6,490 bases of DNA from Methanobacteriota archaeon (GTDB lineage Archaea > Thermoplasmatota > Poseidoniia > Poseidoniales > Thalassarchaeaceae). The notes below the pieces were generated by a model. The model worked only from the letters and a program-made list of their open reading frames with translations, was not told the origin of the DNA and made no database searches. Of this stretch, positions 4,388-6,490 are shown piece after piece (the stretch's first letter is position 1; every line of letters starts with the position of its first letter). A program made the translations under genes and the position numbers. The stretch spans positions 11,080-17,569 of the forward strand of contig PBPV01000088.1 of NCBI GenBank assembly GCA_002724815.1, read 5' to 3'.

Positions 4388-6490
4388 CTACTCTTCTTCC
4401 AATGGCACCCAATCGAGTACGACTTGGCCCCAAGGATCCCAACGCACCACAGGCCTGAATCCAGCATGTTCGGTGGAATCCAGTGTGTTTTCGATATTGT
4501 GACGAACATCCATGGGTAGAACGACATCAAATCGATCGTTGATAATCGGCGAGTAGGTGGGGGCGGGTGCAATGGCAGGCTCTTCTTGCTCAATCTCTTC
4601 ATTTTCGCCAAACATCTGCTGATGTTTCTCCGTAATTTCGTCAACCATTTTCTTCAATTCGTCTTCAGAATCATCTTCTGTGACGGGGTCTGGTATTTCG
4701 TCCTCTGGAACGTCCTCAGTGACGGATTCAGGAGTATCCTCAGTGACAGGTTCAGGAATATCAGCATGCACAGCCACTTCCTGTTGAGGGGTGAATAATG
4801 TCGGGAGTTGAAGATCTGCTTCAGCGCCCGTACCCCTCATTTCCAAACCGGCTCGAGTCATGTACAAAATGCCCAGCATGAACAGGGTTAGTGCAGCCAA
4901 GATTAGCATGAGCCCTTTCATGATTCCACTGTCGATATCCCCCCAAATGCACAGGAATCCAATGGAGACTCCAATCATGGCATAGAGGCGTCGCCATCCA
5001 ATGTCTCTTTGGAAACCGATTGCGCCTTGTCCTGCCGAATGCACACACAGCATTCCGCCAAACAACCACAGTGCTGAATCATCACCACCGAGTACCAATA
5101 ACCAAGCCGCTGGAATGAAAATCAGAGCACCGGCAATTCCAGAATTGTTTGAGAACTCCTGCACTTGTTGATCGGACCACTCATCCCATTCAAAGTCCCA
5201 CATTTGCCAAGATGCCCAAGACAATCCCAGAGATTCAATTAGCATCACAAATCCTGCAACTTCCAAATCGTAAACCGTGAAATCAGCAACCACCCGGGCC
5301 ACGACCCATGCATGGACGACGGGGATCATCAGCAGGATGTTGGCCCATCGCCGCTTGTGTGCATGTTGGGTAAACAAGATCGTTCCCAACAACAAGGCTG
5401 CACCGTAGTAGTAAGTATCCGCAATCACTGCGGTCACGATTCCTGTGCAAACAATCACATCGACCAAGGTTTGGCGGCTCTCTTCACTCCAATCTGAACC
5501 CGCATTCTTGAACAATCGATTCTTGAGTCGAAGGATGTACAAAATCGCAGTGTAGACAAATGTGTATGTGCCTGCAAATCGATACATTTCCAATTCCGAC
5601 ATGTCCCATTCCCTGTTTCCGATATTTACCAACTGCAAAAACAGAATGATACTAGAAATGTAGAACCAAACCATGGTTCCCGTTGCCCATGCGCCAATTG
5701 AAATGGCCAGAATGCCCGCCAGAATGAACCAATGAGGCTCTGGAATCAACAGATAGGCACCCAACAGGACATACACAATCGGTGCCAAGTACGGGTGAGA
5801 GTGTTCATCCACTTCTTCGCCCTTGGCCGCCAAACGACGATCGATGCTCCAGCCCACCAAGGAGGGAGTGCCAATGAGTAGAAGACCGATACCGCTCCAT
5901 CGTGGGAGGTTGAACAGGGAAATTTCAACGAAATAATCCGGCAGCGAAGCCACTGCATCAAAAATTAATTTCAATTCGCCATTTTCCAATTGAAGCATCC
6001 ATACCCAGACAATCCAAACGCAACCCAATAAACCGATTGCAGGTCCTTGGCGATGATTGAATCCCCGAAGTAGTACCAATGCAAACAACGGAATGGCAAG
6101 CAATCCACCCGTGGTGTCTAAGGATGCAATCGCTAGCACACCAATCAATGTGATTGAGCCTGCGGCCATGTCCTTCTCGCCTTCCAAACCACGTCGCCTT
6201 AGCGCGAGTTCAACAATCAGTGGACCACCGAGCAGAATGGAATCAAACAACAGGTTTCCATTGCCTGCAGTTCCAGATGGCTCTAGGTGGAGATACAAGG
6301 AGAGTGGGAAGCCAATGAGGAATAGTAACCATGCGGCTGTAGCCCGAGTTCGGTCATCGTTGGGCAGTTCATTGACAACCTCATAAGTCAAAATTCCAAT
6401 GGGAATCAACAACAATGCTCCAAGTTCAATTTGATTTGCAAGATCACCACTCCGAGCCAATCCCATGGAAAACAGGAGTAGGGGGGCACA
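4388..6490 (-). CDS. Large polytopic membrane protein with acidic C-terminal tail (5' partial, unknown function)
   Basis: The frame is open to the window edge. An ATG at 6466 gives 692 residues, but codons upstream (CAPLLLFS) are in frame and hydrophobic, and no ribosome-binding site precedes that ATG, so the true start is probably outside. Positions below count from that ATG. Roughly 18-19 hydrophobic segments span 15-536, separated by short loops; longer polar loops lie near 207-225 and 314-333. After the last segment comes a soluble tail (540-692) with an acidic Pro/Thr/Glu stretch (571-605: PVTED, SVTED, PVTED motifs), a short charged helix (604-620), and a closing segment FDVVLPMDVRHNIENT followed by RPVVRWDPWG. 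I do not recognise a family. The many-TM layout recalls large uncharacterised proteins such as the DUF2339 group, but I see no motif that proves this. No catalytic or transport signature is evident. It converges on the 46-aa ORF with 3 nt between stops. Confidence 0.8.
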   Translation of the reverse strand, partial: CAPLLLFSMGLARSGDLANQIELGALLLIPIGILTYEVVNELPNDDRTRATAAWLLFLIGFPLSLYLHLEPSGTAGNGNLLFDSILLGGPLIVELALRRRGLEGEKDMAAGSITLIGVLAIASLDTTGGLLAIPLFALVLLRGFNHRQGPAIGLLGCVWIVWVWMLQLENGELKLIFDAVASLPDYFVEISLFNLPRWSGIGLLLIGTPSLVGWSIDRRLAAKGEEVDEHSHPYLAPIVYVLLGAYLLIPEPHWFILAGILAISIGAWATGTMVWFYISSIILFLQLVNIGNREWDMSELEMYRFAGTYTFVYTAILYILRLKNRLFKNAGSDWSEESRQTLVDVIVCTGIVTAVIADTYYYGAALLLGTILFTQHAHKRRWANILLMIPVVHAWVVARVVADFTVYDLEVAGFVMLIESLGLSWASWQMWDFEWDEWSDQQVQEFSNNSGIAGALIFIPAAWLLVLGGDDSALWLFGGMLCVHSAGQGAIGFQRDIGWRRLYAMIGVSIGFLCIWGDIDSGIMKGLMLILAALTLFMLGILYMTRAGLEMRGTGAEADLQLPTLFTPQQEVAVHADIPEPVTEDTPESVTEDVPEDEIPDPVTEDDSEDELKKMVDEITEKHQQMFGENEEIEQEEPAIAPAPTYSPIINDRFDVVLPMDVRHNIENTLDSTEHAGFRPVVRWDPWGQVVLDWVPLEEE
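4674..4760 (-). repeat. Degenerate short repeats encoding PVTED/SVTED motifs
   Basis: On the plus strand, TCCTCAGTGAC occurs at 4713 and 4737 (24-nt offset, eight residues), with a diverged copy TCTTCTGTGAC at 4674 (39-nt offset, thirteen residues). All are in frame with the membrane protein gene and encode the acidic V-T-E-D units of its tail. In-frame spacing points to slippage or duplication expanding an acidic linker, not to an independent element. Confidence 0.6.

Noticed and set aside
4381..4644. Minus-strand ORF of 87 codons at the end of the membrane protein gene
   Set aside because: It is out of frame with, and wholly inside, the better supported large membrane protein gene, and shows no domain.
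6464..6466. ATG as the true start of the large membrane protein
   Set aside because: The frame stays open to the window edge with hydrophobic codons, and there is no ribosome-binding site before it, so an upstream start is more likely.

Overview
The window is most likely from a marine planktonic archaeon of the Marine Group II type (Candidatus Poseidoniia, Thermoplasmatota). This is inferred from three things. There is a large acidic surface protein built of calcium-binding DxDGDG repeats with one transmembrane anchor. The transporter promoter looks archaeal, with a TATA-like box about 27 nt before the start codon. Gene packing is very tight. No rRNA or other marker gene is present, so the assignment rests on gene style only.

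Layout, left to right. (1) 1-1614 (+): the 3' part of a thrombospondin-type-3-repeat surface protein, cut at its 5' side by the window edge, with about 15 Ca-binding loops, one membrane anchor and a cytoplasmic tail ending in a tryptophan-rich segment. (2) 1616-2122 (-): a SRPBCC/START-like protein of about 168 residues, noticeably AT-richer than its neighbours. (3) 2138-3328 (-): a 10-TM ArsP_2-type putative heavy-metal/manganese exporter with two PGCG half-repeats. It precedes (2) in the same probable operon. (4) 3329-3415: a short divergent promoter region. (5) 3416-4243 (+): an XdhC/CoxI-family molybdoenzyme accessory protein. (6) 4244-4384 (+): an unlisted 46-codon ORF for a single-pass membrane peptide, starting directly after the xdhC-like stop codon and preceded by a GGAG ribosome-binding site. 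(7) 4388-6490 (-): a very large membrane protein with roughly 18-19 TM segments and an acidic C-terminal tail, cut at its 5' end by the window edge.

The two divergent units are the metal exporter plus SRPBCC protein, and the XdhC-like protein plus small membrane peptide. Both run into convergent neighbours with only 1 and 3 bases between stop codons, so transcription termination must occur inside opposing coding sequence. No mobile element, CRISPR array, tRNA or rRNA was seen. The genes do not form an obvious single pathway. The less ordinary items are the 46-aa peptide, the unclassified many-TM protein, and an XdhC-like factor with no molybdenum hydroxylase in view.
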